Part shown: in pieces, positions 31,278-39,851 of the stretch
Position numbering within the stretch: position 1 is the first letter of the stretch
How the letters are laid out: every line of letters begins with the position of its first letter
Assembly (NCBI RefSeq): GCF_009830945.1
Contig: NZ_ML776456.1
Span: forward strand, 1 to 64,000
Direction of reading: 5' to 3'
Source of the DNA: Nocardiopsis sp. FR4
Lineage (GTDB): Bacteria > Actinomycetota > Actinomycetes > Streptosporangiales > Streptosporangiaceae
Length of the DNA: 64,000 nucleotides
Notes under the pieces: model-generated
What the model saw: only the letters and a program-made list of their open reading frames with translations
Told to the model about the DNA's origin: nothing
Databases searched by the model: none
Translations under genes and position numbers: made by a program

Positions 31278-32471
31278 TTGAACGACACCGGCCGCCCCGG
31301 CATCGACAGGCGCACCCTCCTCGGAACCGCCGCGGCGGCCGGGGCCGGCGCGCTGGCCTGGTTCGCCACCCGGTCCGCCGCGGTCGGTCCGCCGCGGCCC
31401 GCGGCCCGCCGCGCCTACGTCGGCGGGTTCACCGCGGGCGAGTACGGACTGCCCGGACTCCCCGGTATCGGACTGGCCGACGTCGGCGCCGACGGGTCAC
31501 TGCGCGTGCACGGCTACCAGCAGGGCATCGAGAACCCCTCCTACCTCACCCTGGGCCCCGGCGGCGACGTCCTGTACGCGGTCAGCCAGACCGACGACGG
31601 CCACGTCCACGCCTTCCGCGTCCGCGGGGACGGGGGGCTCGACCCGCTCAACGCCGTGCCCACCGAGGGGGCCACCCCCGTCCACCTCGCGGCCCATCCC
31701 GACGGCCGGTTCCTCATGACCGCCAACTACGACTCGGCGAGCGTCGCGGTCCACGCCCTGGAGGAGGACGGTTCGATCGGCGCGCTCCTGGACCTGGTCG
31801 AGCACACCGGCTCGGGCCCCGACCGGGTGGAGCAGGCGGCGCCGCACCCGCACATGTGCCTGTTCCTCCCCGGCACCCACGACGTGGTCGTCCCCGACAA
31901 GGGGAACGACCACGTGTACGTGTACGCGCTCGACCCCCGCGACGGGCGGCTCACCGAGCGGTCCCGGACGCTGGTCGCCGAGGGGGCCGGGCCCCGGCAC
32001 GCCGCACCGCACCCCCTGGGCCGCCACCTGTACGTGTCCAACGAGCTCAGCTCCACCCTCACGGTCTGCGAGTACGACGCGGACGAGGGGGCCCTGGCCC
32101 TCGGCGGTTCCGTCCCGGTCGCCTCGCCCGGAGCCGACCCGCGCAACGCCCCCTCCGGCGTGCTCGTCAGCCCGGACGCGCGCTTCGTCTACACCGCCGA
32201 CCGGGGGCTGGACACCGTGGTCTCCTACGCGGTGACCGACGAGGGCGCCGGCCTGCGCCTGATCGAGTCCCAGCCCGTCACCACCAAGGGGCCCGGGACG
32301 CGCTGGCCGCGGGCCATCGCCCTGGACCCCTCCGGCGCCTACCTCTACGCGGCCAACCAGGCGGGGCAGTCCGTCACCGCCTACCGGGTGTCGGAGGGGG
32401 GGAGGCTGGCCCCGGTGGGCGCCCCCACGCCGGTGGCCAGTCCCTCGTGCGTCGTGCTCTCAGAGCGCTGA
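31278..32471 (+). CDS. Tat-exported lactonase-family seven-bladed propeller
   Basis: This 397-residue protein has a twin-arginine signal (DRRTLLGTAAAAGAGALAWF) and then a YVGGFT opening and repeated propeller blades (NPSYLTLGPGGDVLYAVSQ, PHPHMCLFLPGTHDVVVPDKGNDHVYVY, YLYAANQAGQSVTAYRV), the lactonase/6-phosphogluconolactonase (YbhE) fold. A secreted enzyme of this kind could open lactones outside the cell. Because the operon may make a butyrolactone, it might act on the signal or on the polyketide; that is inference. TTG 31278 has AAGGAC upstream. GTG 31251, overlapping the previous stop by 3 bases, is an in-frame alternative. Its end overlaps the convergent MerR gene by 12 bases. Confidence 0.8.
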   Translation: MNDTGRPGIDRRTLLGTAAAAGAGALAWFATRSAAVGPPRPAARRAYVGGFTAGEYGLPGLPGIGLADVGADGSLRVHGYQQGIENPSYLTLGPGGDVLYAVSQTDDGHVHAFRVRGDGGLDPLNAVPTEGATPVHLAAHPDGRFLMTANYDSASVAVHALEEDGSIGALLDLVEHTGSGPDRVEQAAPHPHMCLFLPGTHDVVVPDKGNDHVYVYALDPRDGRLTERSRTLVAEGAGPRHAAPHPLGRHLYVSNELSSTLTVCEYDADEGALALGGSVPVASPGADPRNAPSGVLVSPDARFVYTADRGLDTVVSYAVTDEGAGLRLIESQPVTTKGPGTRWPRAIALDPSGAYLYAANQAGQSVTAYRVSEGGRLAPVGAPTPVASPSCVVLSER

Positions 32472-33116
32472 TCCGGGCTCGTCCGGAAGCGGTTCGCGGT
32501 CGAACACCCGCCGGGAGCGGTCCTGGCGCGCGATCCGGCGCAGGGACGCGAGCAGGGGGTCCCCGAACACCGTCCACAGCACCAGCCGCTCCACGAGCGC
32601 GTCCTGGTCCGCGTACATGCCCAGGACGCTGATCTCGGCCCGGGTCAGCCGCTCCGCGGCCGCCGCGTACGCCTCGACCACGATCTCGGTGTCGGCCTCG
32701 TCCAGCCAGTGGAGCGTACGCAGGAGTTTGAGCAGGGTGTTCCAGGACGCGGACTCGGGGTCGACCGTCCACCCGTGCCGCCTCGCGATCCTCCTGGCCA
32801 GGAAGCAGGCCTCGTCGTCCACGGGCTCCACGCCGGGGTCCCGGCCGGTGGGGGGGTGCTCCAGGGCGCGCAGCACCAGGCCGAAGGTCTCGTGCGGCGT
32901 CCGCCCCTCCGCCCCCATGGCCTCCAGCAGTTCGCGAACCTGGCCGGGGTTCAGCCCGCCGACCTCCACCAGGACGCGGACCAGCCGCAGACGGCGCACG
33001 TCCTCGGGGCGGTACCCGTACCTCCCGGTCGGCGGAGCGATCAGCCGTTCCCTCTGGTAGTACTCAACCGTGCTGACGGGCACCGATGCCCTCTCGCTCA
33101 GATCCGAGATGCGCAC
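32460..33116 (-). CDS. MerR-family transcription regulator
   Basis: This 218-residue regulator starts with a MerR winged-helix domain (MRISDLSERASVPVSTVEYYQRERLI, RYGYRPEDVRRLRLVRVLVEVGGL) and continues with a long helical effector domain with no Cys metal site. The ligand is unknown. Members of this shape often control an adjacent exporter or oxidoreductase. Convergent overlap with the lactonase gene means the two transcripts could interfere with each other. Confidence 0.85.
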   Translation of the reverse strand: MRISDLSERASVPVSTVEYYQRERLIAPPTGRYGYRPEDVRRLRLVRVLVEVGGLNPGQVRELLEAMGAEGRTPHETFGLVLRALEHPPTGRDPGVEPVDDEACFLARRIARRHGWTVDPESASWNTLLKLLRTLHWLDEADTEIVVEAYAAAAERLTRAEISVLGMYADQDALVERLVLWTVFGDPLLASLRRIARQDRSRRVFDREPLPDEPGSAL

Positions 33117-33330
33117 GTGTGGCTCGCTTTCCGCTTCGGGTTTTCGGCTCTGACGCCGAGGAGGTCCGAGGCCGAACCGGTCGACCCCTCTTCGTCATGG
33201 GGTGAACGCCGTGAGTGACGGCGTCAGGGCAGGCGGTGCGGTCTCCGCCCTCCCCGGTGAGCAGTCAACCAGCTTCACGGGGGTTCCGACATACCTCGAA
33301 AGAGGCATCGCCCTCCCGTGGGGAGGAAAC

Positions 33331-34083
33331 CTAGGACCCGGCGAGGATGGCGTGCTGGAGGCGGCGCAGCTCCTCGGAGGGCTCCAGGCCGAGCTGCTCG
33401 TGCAGGGTGTCGCGTGCGGCGCGGAAGGCGCTCAGGGCCTCCCCGCGCCTCCCCGAGCGGCGCAGCGCGTCGATGAGCTGGGCGTGGAACCCCTCGTGCA
33501 GGGGGTAGACGTTCACCAGGTCGCGCAGTTCGGGAAGCACCTCGCGGTGCCTGCCCAGGCGCAGCGAGGCGTCCACCCGCAGCTCCCGGAGCCGGGTGTG
33601 GGTCTCGGTCAGCCGGGCCACGTGCCCGGCCAGGACCCGGCCCGGACGCACGTCGGACAGCACCGGTCCCCGCCACAGGGAGAGCGCCTGTTCGGCGCGG
33701 TCCACCACCTCGGCGTGGCGCTTCTCGGCGGACAGGACCTGTGCCTGTCCGACGAGCTGCTGGAAGGCGAACAGGTCCAGCTCGTCCGGGGACAGTTCCA
33801 TCCGGTACCCCGCCCCCTGGGTCCGCAGGACCCTGCGCGCGTCCCGGGTACCGCAGGAGCGCTCCAGCGCGCCGCGCAGGTGGTACACGTGGGTGCGGAC
33901 CGTCCGGACCGCGGTGGCGGGCGGCTCGCCCTCCCACAGTTCGTCCACGAGGGTGTCCACGCTCACGGTCTGGTTGGCGCGCACGAGCAGGAGGGCCAGC
34001 AGGCGTGTGACCTTGGGCCCGCGCCGCAGGGTCTCGCCGCCCGCCTCCAACTCCAGGGGGCCGAGGATCGTGAAGCGGAGCAT
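33331..34083 (-). CDS. SARP-family transcription activator
   Basis: This 250-residue protein has an OmpR-like winged helix at the N-terminus (LRFTILGPLELEAGGETLRRGPKVTRLLALLLVRANQTVS) and the bacterial transcriptional activation domain at the C-terminus (FAFQQLVGQAQVL to LGLEPSEELRRLQHAIL). That is the size and layout of small SARPs such as ActII-ORF4, DnrI and RedD, which activate antibiotic biosynthesis operons by binding direct repeats. The ATG at 34083 matches the start of the domain. It is the most likely pathway-specific activator of the polyketide operons. Confidence 0.9.
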   Translation of the reverse strand: MLRFTILGPLELEAGGETLRRGPKVTRLLALLLVRANQTVSVDTLVDELWEGEPPATAVRTVRTHVYHLRGALERSCGTRDARRVLRTQGAGYRMELSPDELDLFAFQQLVGQAQVLSAEKRHAEVVDRAEQALSLWRGPVLSDVRPGRVLAGHVARLTETHTRLRELRVDASLRLGRHREVLPELRDLVNVYPLHEGFHAQLIDALRRSGRRGEALSAFRAARDTLHEQLGLEPSEELRRLQHAILAGS

Positions 34084-34245
34084 CGTGTCTCTCCTAGCTC
34101 GTGGGAAACCGTGGTCCGACCAGCGGTCACACGGGGAATCTAGGTCCGGCCGGGTGCCCCCACAAGCGGATTGCCCGCAAGGGGACACCCTTCCTACCTC
34201 CAAGGAGGTACGGGGGCGCCCCGGGGGACCGGGGCCGGGCGGCCG

Positions 34246-34890
34246 TCAGAAGCGGGCCTTGGCCGTCTTCTGACGGGAGGACAGGGCGCCCGCCTCGACG
34301 GCCTTGTTCACCGCGTCGATGCGCGAGACCGCGTCGAGTTTCTCGAAGATGTTGCGCATGTGCCGCTTCACGGTGCCCTCGGTGATGTCCAGGCTCCGGG
34401 CGATCTCACGGTTGCTCATCGCCTCGGACACCCGTTCCAGGACCTCGATCTCCCGCTTGGTGAGCACCGTGTCGGCGCTCTCGCCCCGCCGCCAGTTGGC
34501 GGAGGAGACCACCACCGTGGTGCGGTCGGGATCGCGCAGCCCCCGGATCGCGGCGATCAGGGTCACCATGTCCACGGTCTTGTGCAGGTAGCCGCGCACC
34601 CCCAGCGAGAGCAGGTCGTTCACCAGGGCGGAGTCGTCGTGCATGCTCAGGATGACCACGTGGGTGTCGGGGGCGCGGCGGAGCAGCTCCCGCACCGACT
34701 CGCGGGGGTTGTGCCCGGGCATCTCCAGGTCGAGCAGGACGACGTCGGGACGGGCCGCGATCACGTTCGGGACCAGCGCGCGGGTCGAGCCGACGCTGGC
34801 GACCACCTCCAGGTCGGACTGGGCGCGTAACAGGTCGCACAGGGCCTCACGCAGCAGGTGGTGGTCGTCTACCACGGCGATGCGGATCAT
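34246..34890 (-). CDS. NarL/LuxR-type response regulator
   Basis: This 214-residue regulator has a receiver domain with the acidic pocket (VVDDHH), phospho-acceptor Asp54 (LLDLEMPG) and Lys near 104 (YLHKT), then a LuxR helix-turn-helix (LTKREIEVLERVSEAMSNREIARSLDITEGTVKRHMRNI). The ATG overlaps the kinase stop by 4 bases, so kinase and regulator form a two-component pair. Its location next to the SARP suggests it governs cluster onset. Confidence 0.92.
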   Translation of the reverse strand: MIRIAVVDDHHLLREALCDLLRAQSDLEVVASVGSTRALVPNVIAARPDVVLLDLEMPGHNPRESVRELLRRAPDTHVVILSMHDDSALVNDLLSLGVRGYLHKTVDMVTLIAAIRGLRDPDRTTVVVSSANWRRGESADTVLTKREIEVLERVSEAMSNREIARSLDITEGTVKRHMRNIFEKLDAVSRIDAVNKAVEAGALSSRQKTAKARF

Positions 34891-36023
34891 CGTGCGGCCT
34901 CCGCTCCGGTCGGGGATGGGGTGATGGGGACGAGGATCAGCGTGCGCGTACCCTCCCCGGACGTGCTGAGGAACCGCACGCGTCCGCCCAGGGCGGTGAC
35001 GCGCTCGGAGAGCGAGGTCAGGCCGGTCGAGGCCTGGCCGCCGCGCGTGAGCTGGGCCTCGACGTCGAAGCCGACACCGTCGTCGTGGGCGATCGCACGG
35101 ACCTCGGTGCTGTCGAAGCGCACGGCGATCTGGACGTGCTCCGCCCTGGCGTGGCGTACCGAGTTGCGCAGGCACTCGCGCAGTACGAGGAACAGTTCGT
35201 CCAGGAAGTGCGGGGGCACCCAGGACTCCTCTCCGCTGAAGTCGAAGCGGACCTCGGGCACGGTGAGGTCGAGCGAGTCGGCGTAGGAGCGCAGAGCGGT
35301 CTCCAGCGAGCCCGCGCGCTCGCTGCGCCGCTGGTCGGATATGAGCGCGCGCAGCTGCTGGTTGAGTTCGGACAGGGCGGCCTTGAGGGCGCGCAGGCGC
35401 CCGTGGGCGTTCTCGTCCGAGGGCCGGGTGGCCAGGAGCTCGTACAGCTCCAGTTGCCGGCTGACGAGATTGACGGAGCTACCGAGGCGGTCGTGCAGTT
35501 CGCGGGCGAGAAAGCGCCGGAACTCCTGGTTGGCGGCCTGTTCCTCGGCCAGGAAACGGGCGTTGGCGCGGATCTGCGCGGCCTCCACGCGCAGGGTGGT
35601 GTTCCTCTGGGCGGTGACCAGGGCGGGGCGCACGCTCGCGAACGGCGTCTCCTGCGGCAGGGCGGCGGCGATCTCCTCGAAGAGGAATCGGGCCGCCTGG
35701 CTGGTGTGCCGGGGGTGCGCGGCCCACGGCTCCTGCTCCACCTCCGCCCAGTACGTCTCGGTCATCCGGTTGACGCGGAGGCAGGGGCGTCCGTGGTGGA
35801 GGCTCCAGGCGCAGTCGTCGATCACGGAGGCGGCCCAGGCGGTGAGGCGGGGGCGGATTCCGGGATCGGTCCGGAGGGGGTTCTCCTCGGCCTCCAGGCG
35901 CGCCGAGAGGGCTCCGACGATCCGCGGACTCCTTCTCAGAAAGGAATCGGCGGGGGAGTTCTCCGGATAGGGGGAGAGAACATCCTTCCGGGATTCCGGA
36001 AAGGCCGAGTCCTTACCATGCAT
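34887..36023 (-). CDS. cytosolic sensor histidine kinase (HisKA_3 type)
   Basis: This 378-residue kinase has a unique N-terminal region of about 140 residues without membrane segments, then a dimerisation helix with ELHDRLGSSVNLV (His177), and a HATPase domain with ECLRNSVRHA (N box), DDGVGF (G1) and TGLTSLSERV (G2). It is the partner of the LuxR-type regulator. The absence of membrane helices suggests an intracellular signal. The start at 36023 is chosen because coding character fades upstream; the ribosome-binding site is weak, so the exact start is uncertain. Confidence 0.85.
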   Translation of the reverse strand: MHGKDSAFPESRKDVLSPYPENSPADSFLRRSPRIVGALSARLEAEENPLRTDPGIRPRLTAWAASVIDDCAWSLHHGRPCLRVNRMTETYWAEVEQEPWAAHPRHTSQAARFLFEEIAAALPQETPFASVRPALVTAQRNTTLRVEAAQIRANARFLAEEQAANQEFRRFLARELHDRLGSSVNLVSRQLELYELLATRPSDENAHGRLRALKAALSELNQQLRALISDQRRSERAGSLETALRSYADSLDLTVPEVRFDFSGEESWVPPHFLDELFLVLRECLRNSVRHARAEHVQIAVRFDSTEVRAIAHDDGVGFDVEAQLTRGGQASTGLTSLSERVTALGGRVRFLSTSGEGTRTLILVPITPSPTGAEAAR

Positions 36024-36584
36024 GTGACGGTCGTGTCCATTCTTTAAACGTACGGTGATCTGGTCTGCCGTGCGAGAAGAGGTGAACGCCGTTCGGCTCG
36101 TCGGTGAAGGAGCGACGCCGTCCCCGCCGTAAGGCACGGCGGAAATCCTGCTGTTCTGGCTGTTCGTACTTCCCCCTGGTGGTGCGGGTCCCCGGGGAGT
36201 CCGTAACGGACGCGTGCGACGCGGACCCCGATCACCGTTCGGCGAGGAGGGTTGCGGTCGGCCCGGGTCAGAGGGCTGGTGGCGGCGGTGCGTCGACCCA
36301 CGCCTCCGAGTGAGTGTTCTGTAGCGTATGCGATGCACACACGTGCGGAAAAGGTCTCCAAAGGCCGGTTTCGGTCAGTTTCCCGGCTCGGCGAACAGGC
36401 AGTTCAGAGCACTTTTCGTGGTGTGTGTCGTATTTCACTTCGGTGATCCGGACGGCTTCTCCGGATTGTCGGTGCGTCGCCTCTGGCTGGTACCGAGAAC
36501 CAGAAAAGGACCGGGCGGAACGAACGCCCGGGACTGTTACCGCGGGTTCGCGGGGGCGCTCCGCCACGGCCCCGGGGCCCGGCG
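36024..36584. other. 560-base intergenic stretch, no gene supported
   Basis: The region between the sensor kinase start and the end of the AbiEii-like gene is slightly AT-richer than average. Open frames are present on both strands, but their composition is not protein-like and they lack ribosome-binding sites. It must contain the kinase promoter at its left side. I see no tRNA, hairpin or repeat of note. Confidence 0.5.
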
Positions 36585-38198
36585 TCACCCCCGCCGGAAG
36601 GCGGGCGCCAGCGCGGCCTCGAACCGGTCGAGCCACGCGTCCGGTCCGCCCGCCACCCACGGGCAGTCCCGGACGAAGTGCTCCCACGCGTCGGACGCGA
36701 AGGCGTCCCCGTCCCGGAGGTGGCGCTCGTCCACGGCCTCGGCCCGCTCGCCCAGCTCCCGGCGCAGCACGGTGACCAGCAGCTCACGCGAAGGGGTCGC
36801 GTTCTCCGCGAGCAGGACGGCGTCGTAGAGGTCCTTGCCCTGCGGGTAGGTGTCCGTGTACAGCCACAGCACCTTCCACGCCAGGGACAGCTCGGCGCTG
36901 GCCGCCAGCACCTCCGTCCCGGCCACCGCGACCGTCACCGGGGGCTCGGGCAGGGACTCGTGGAACACCGCGTCGACCTGCACGGTGCCCGGCGGCAGGC
37001 CCCCGGCCCGCCACGGGACCACCAGGCGGCGCCCGGGCACCCGGTCGTAGGTCCAGATGCCCTCCAGGGCCACGCCGTCCGCGTCGAAGGCGATCCCGTC
37101 CCCGGCCGCGCCCGTGACCGCCTCCACCAGGTCGGCGAACATCCGGTCGGCCGGGTCCCCGAACGGGGCGGTCCCGGCGGGGACCACCACGAAGTCCAGG
37201 TCGCGCGGGCGCCGGGCGGCCCCGCCCGCCCACACGGGCATGAGCATGCTGCCGCGCAGCACCAGGTGCTCGCGCCACGGCGTGCCCGCGATCGCGCGCA
37301 GGGCCAGCTCCATCGCCCTCCGGTGGGCCTCCCACCAGCGGGACTCCGTCCCGGGGTCGGCGAACACCGGCTCCCCCGCCCCGAAGGCGAAGTCCAGGTG
37401 CTTGAGCGCGGGGTCGAACACCTTCTCCTGGCGGACCTCCGGGCCCCGGGTGTTGGGTACGAAGGTGTCCGGGTGGCGTTGCCGCTCGCTCCCCGGGGAG
37501 TAGACGTCCGACGGGACCTCGGACTCCCCGCGGACCGGTGCGGCGCCCATCCACCCGGCGTCCACCGACAGGGCGCTGTCGTGGACGACGAACTCGGACT
37601 CGACCGACAGCACCCGGGGCCGCGGTCCCTCCCCCCGGTCGAAGGACACCCCCGCCGCCTGGAGGGCCCGGAAGAGGGCGTCCGCGAACCGCCGGGCCTC
37701 CCGGCGGCCCACACGCGAGCACCGCTGCGTGACGAACCGCTCCTGGAGGCCGTCCTCACGCACCCGGCGCGCGTTGCGCGACAGGCGGGCGCGGAGGGGT
37801 TCCACGATCGCCGACAGCGCCGCCAGATCGGCCCCCTCGGGGAGCAGGAGCTTGGCGTGCGTCTCGAAGTAGCACGACTCCGGCAGCCGCTCCGCCGCCT
37901 CCCGGGACCGCGGGACCCCGTCGTTATCGCTGTCCACCTCGACCTTGGTGCGGACGACGGGGAAGCCCGCCCGGGCCAGGTCGTCCGACCACCTCTCCGC
38001 CACGGCCAGTTCACGCTCCAGGGTGCTCCGGTCAGCGTGGTAGGTGACCATCGGCTGGGACGGGGACTCGCCGCGGTCCAGCTCGATGTGGGTGAACTTG
38101 AGCCCGTGCCGCCGCGCCCACTCCGCCGCCTCCGCGACCCGCCCGGGGGCGGGCGCGGCCAGGGTCAGGTGGATCTCGAAGCTCCCGGAGAACTCCAT
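36585..38198 (-). CDS. AbiEii-like nucleotidyltransferase fused to an N-terminal domain of unknown function
   Basis: This is a 537-residue two-part protein. The C-terminal half carries a minimal nucleotidyltransferase motif, RGSML (Gly316-Ser317) followed by RDLDFVV (Asp333, Asp335), and the helical tail (KVLWLYTDTYPQGKDLYDAVLLAE) typical of the AbiEii/AbiGii toxin family, which transfers nucleotides to targets such as tRNA. The first 200 residues form a separate domain with His10-Leu-Thr and His114-Ala-Lys, faintly like a 2H-phosphoesterase but not convincing. The ATG at 38198 has GAAGAAGG upstream. No AbiEi-like antitoxin is adjacent, so an orphan or housekeeping role is possible. Confidence 0.7.
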   Translation of the reverse strand: MEFSGSFEIHLTLAAPAPGRVAEAAEWARRHGLKFTHIELDRGESPSQPMVTYHADRSTLERELAVAERWSDDLARAGFPVVRTKVEVDSDNDGVPRSREAAERLPESCYFETHAKLLLPEGADLAALSAIVEPLRARLSRNARRVREDGLQERFVTQRCSRVGRREARRFADALFRALQAAGVSFDRGEGPRPRVLSVESEFVVHDSALSVDAGWMGAAPVRGESEVPSDVYSPGSERQRHPDTFVPNTRGPEVRQEKVFDPALKHLDFAFGAGEPVFADPGTESRWWEAHRRAMELALRAIAGTPWREHLVLRGSMLMPVWAGGAARRPRDLDFVVVPAGTAPFGDPADRMFADLVEAVTGAAGDGIAFDADGVALEGIWTYDRVPGRRLVVPWRAGGLPPGTVQVDAVFHESLPEPPVTVAVAGTEVLAASAELSLAWKVLWLYTDTYPQGKDLYDAVLLAENATPSRELLVTVLRRELGERAEAVDERHLRDGDAFASDAWEHFVRDCPWVAGGPDAWLDRFEAALAPAFRRG

Positions 38199-38261
38199 GG
38201 CGGACCTTCTTCCGTCGCGGGGGATGGGGTGGGACACGGGGGAGCCCGCTCCGGTCGCCGG

Positions 38262-38846
38262 TCAGCGCGGGGCCAGGCCCTCGAAGAGGACGCGGACCAC
38301 GTCGGCCAGCCGCGCGTCGATCTCCTCGGGGGGCGCGGCGGACTTGAGCGCGCTGAAACCGTGCAGGGTCGCGGACACGGTCATCGCCACGGCCTCGGGG
38401 TCGTCGCCGACGATCTCGCCCGAGGACTGGCCGTCGAGGATGGGCCGCACCACGATGTCCACCAGCCGCGCCACGGCCGCGGCCACCTGCTCGGAGGCCT
38501 CGGGGTCGTGCTTGCGCGCGTACATGAGGTCGAGCAGGGCCTCGTGCTCGACCGCGAACCCCACATACGCCCTGGCCAGGGCGTAGACCCGGGTGCGCGC
38601 GTCCTTCCCGGAGGCGTCCGCCGCCGCCAGCCGCCCGGTCAGGCGCTCGAAGCCGGTCAGCGCCAGGGCGTCCAGCAGGGCCTGCTTGTCCCGGAAGTGG
38701 CGGCCCGGCGCGGCGTGGCTGACCCCCGCCTCACGGGCGAGCTCCCGCAGCGACAGCGCGGCGGGACCGCGCTCCGCCAGAGCCCGCTCGGCGCTGGCGA
38801 GCAGGGCGGCGCGCAGGTCTCCGTGGTGGTAGGGACGGTCGGCCAT
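38262..38846 (-). CDS. TetR-family regulator (WHG-domain type)
   Basis: This 194-residue regulator begins YHHGDLRAALLASAERALAERG and has the helix-turn-helix LSLRELAREAGVSHAAPGRHFRDKQALLDAL. The C-terminal ligand domain has the FAVEHEALLDLMYAR segment of WHG-type TetR proteins. The ATG at 38846 fits the domain start; a longer form from 38897 would read through the divergent promoter. It is divergent from the SDR gene at 38926, its most likely target. Confidence 0.9.
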   Translation of the reverse strand: MADRPYHHGDLRAALLASAERALAERGPAALSLRELAREAGVSHAAPGRHFRDKQALLDALALTGFERLTGRLAAADASGKDARTRVYALARAYVGFAVEHEALLDLMYARKHDPEASEQVAAAVARLVDIVVRPILDGQSSGEIVGDDPEAVAMTVSATLHGFSALKSAAPPEEIDARLADVVRVLFEGLAPR

Positions 38847-38890
38847 GTGTCCAGCATAAGCCGGTGTTGGCAACGGCAGCATTGTTGACA

Positions 38891-38919
38891 TGGACAACCT
38901 GACGGAGCTCGCCTACCTT
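38891..38919 (+). promoter_or_regulatory. leaderless promoter of the SDR gene with a probable TetR site
   Basis: TGGACA (38891-38896) and TACCTT (38914-38919) are 17 bases apart and the ATG at 38926 follows after 6 bases. Just upstream, a TTGT...ACAA arrangement (about 38882-38897) overlaps the -35 box and could be the TetR operator. Confidence 0.45.
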
Positions 38920-38925
38920 GTCCGA

Positions 38926-39819
38926 ATGGACACCACAGCGGTCAGAATCCCCCATCTGCGAGGCCGCACGGCGGTCGTCACCGGAGCCAACAGCGGCCTG
39001 GGCATCGAGACCACGCGGGTGCTGGCCAGGGCGGGCGCGAGCGTCGTGATGGCCGTCCGCGACGAGGCCAAGGGGCGCACGGCGGCCAAGGAGGTCGACG
39101 GCGACACCGAGGTGCGCCGCCTGGACCTGGCCGACCTGTCGTCCGTGCGCGCCTTCGCCGACGCGTGGGAGGGCGACCTCCACCTCCTCGTCAACAACGC
39201 GGGGATCATGGCGGTGCCCCGGGGGCGCACCGAGGACGGTTTCGAGCTCCAGTTCGGCACCAACCACCTCGGCCACTTCGCCCTGACCAACCTCCTGCTG
39301 GAGCACGTCACCGGCCGGGTGGTCACCGTCTCCTCCAACCTGCACCGCATGGCCCGGGGCATCGACTTCGACGACGTCAACCTCGAACGCGGCTACACCC
39401 CCTACAGGGCCTACGCCCAGTCCAAGCTGGCCAACCTGCTCTTCACGCTGGAGCTGCAGCGCCGCCTGGAGGAGGCCGGCTCCCCGGTGCTGGCCACCGC
39501 AGCGCACCCCGGTTACGCGGCCACCAACCTCCAGAGCCACGGCGCCAACGCCCTCTACCGCGGGATCGCCCGGCTGGGCAACCGGGTCTTCGCGCAGAGC
39601 GCCGCCAACGGCGCACTGCCCACGATCTTCGCCGCCACCCAGGACGTGCCCGGCGCGGCCTACGCGGGCCCCAAGGCCATGGGCGGCTCGCGCGGCGCGC
39701 CCGGCCTGGCCAGCCGCAGCGAGGCCGCGTGGGACGGACGCGCGGCCAAGCGGCTGTGGACCCTGTCGGAGGAGCTCACCGGGGTCACCTTCCCCCTCGC
39801 ACCCGCCGACCGGGACTGA
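38926..39819 (+). CDS. short-chain dehydrogenase (retinol dehydrogenase-like)
   Basis: This 297-residue SDR has the TGANSGLG cofactor loop, NNAGIMAVP, a serine in VSSNLHRM and YAQSKLANLLF (catalytic Tyr and Lys), with the HPGYAATNL segment. It resembles the RDH/WWOX-like SDRs that are widespread in actinomycetes. Its substrate is unknown; divergence from a TetR gene suggests induction by a small hydrophobic compound. The start is fixed by the leaderless promoter. Confidence 0.88.
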   Translation: MDTTAVRIPHLRGRTAVVTGANSGLGIETTRVLARAGASVVMAVRDEAKGRTAAKEVDGDTEVRRLDLADLSSVRAFADAWEGDLHLLVNNAGIMAVPRGRTEDGFELQFGTNHLGHFALTNLLLEHVTGRVVTVSSNLHRMARGIDFDDVNLERGYTPYRAYAQSKLANLLFTLELQRRLEEAGSPVLATAAHPGYAATNLQSHGANALYRGIARLGNRVFAQSAANGALPTIFAATQDVPGAAYAGPKAMGGSRGAPGLASRSEAAWDGRAAKRLWTLSEELTGVTFPLAPADRD

Positions 39820-39820
39820 C

Positions 39821-39846
39821 GGGGCCCCGCCTCGCGGCGGGGCCCC
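39821..39846. terminator. bidirectional hairpin between convergent genes
   Basis: GGGGCCCCGCC (39821-39831) and GGCGGGGCCCC (39836-39846) form an 11-bp perfect stem with a TCGC loop, exactly in the gap between the SDR and the penicillin-acylase stop codons. It should end both transcripts. Confidence 0.75.
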
Positions 39847-39851
39847 GGTTC

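Noticed and set aside
30743..32632. Long plus-strand frame of 629 codons across the membrane-protein and lactonase genes
   Set aside because: It is an Arg/Pro-rich alternative frame; the lactonase and membrane protein in the other frames have recognisable folds and coupling.
36314..36775. Open frames on the plus strand in the 36.0-36.6 kb gap
   Set aside because: Arg/Pro/Ser-rich composition, no ribosome-binding site, and running antisense into the AbiEii-like gene.
38262..38846. The TetR gene at 38262 as the missing butyrolactone receptor (ArpA-like)
   Set aside because: Its C-terminal domain is of the WHG type and it is divergent from an SDR gene 13 kb away; nothing ties it to the AfsA gene.
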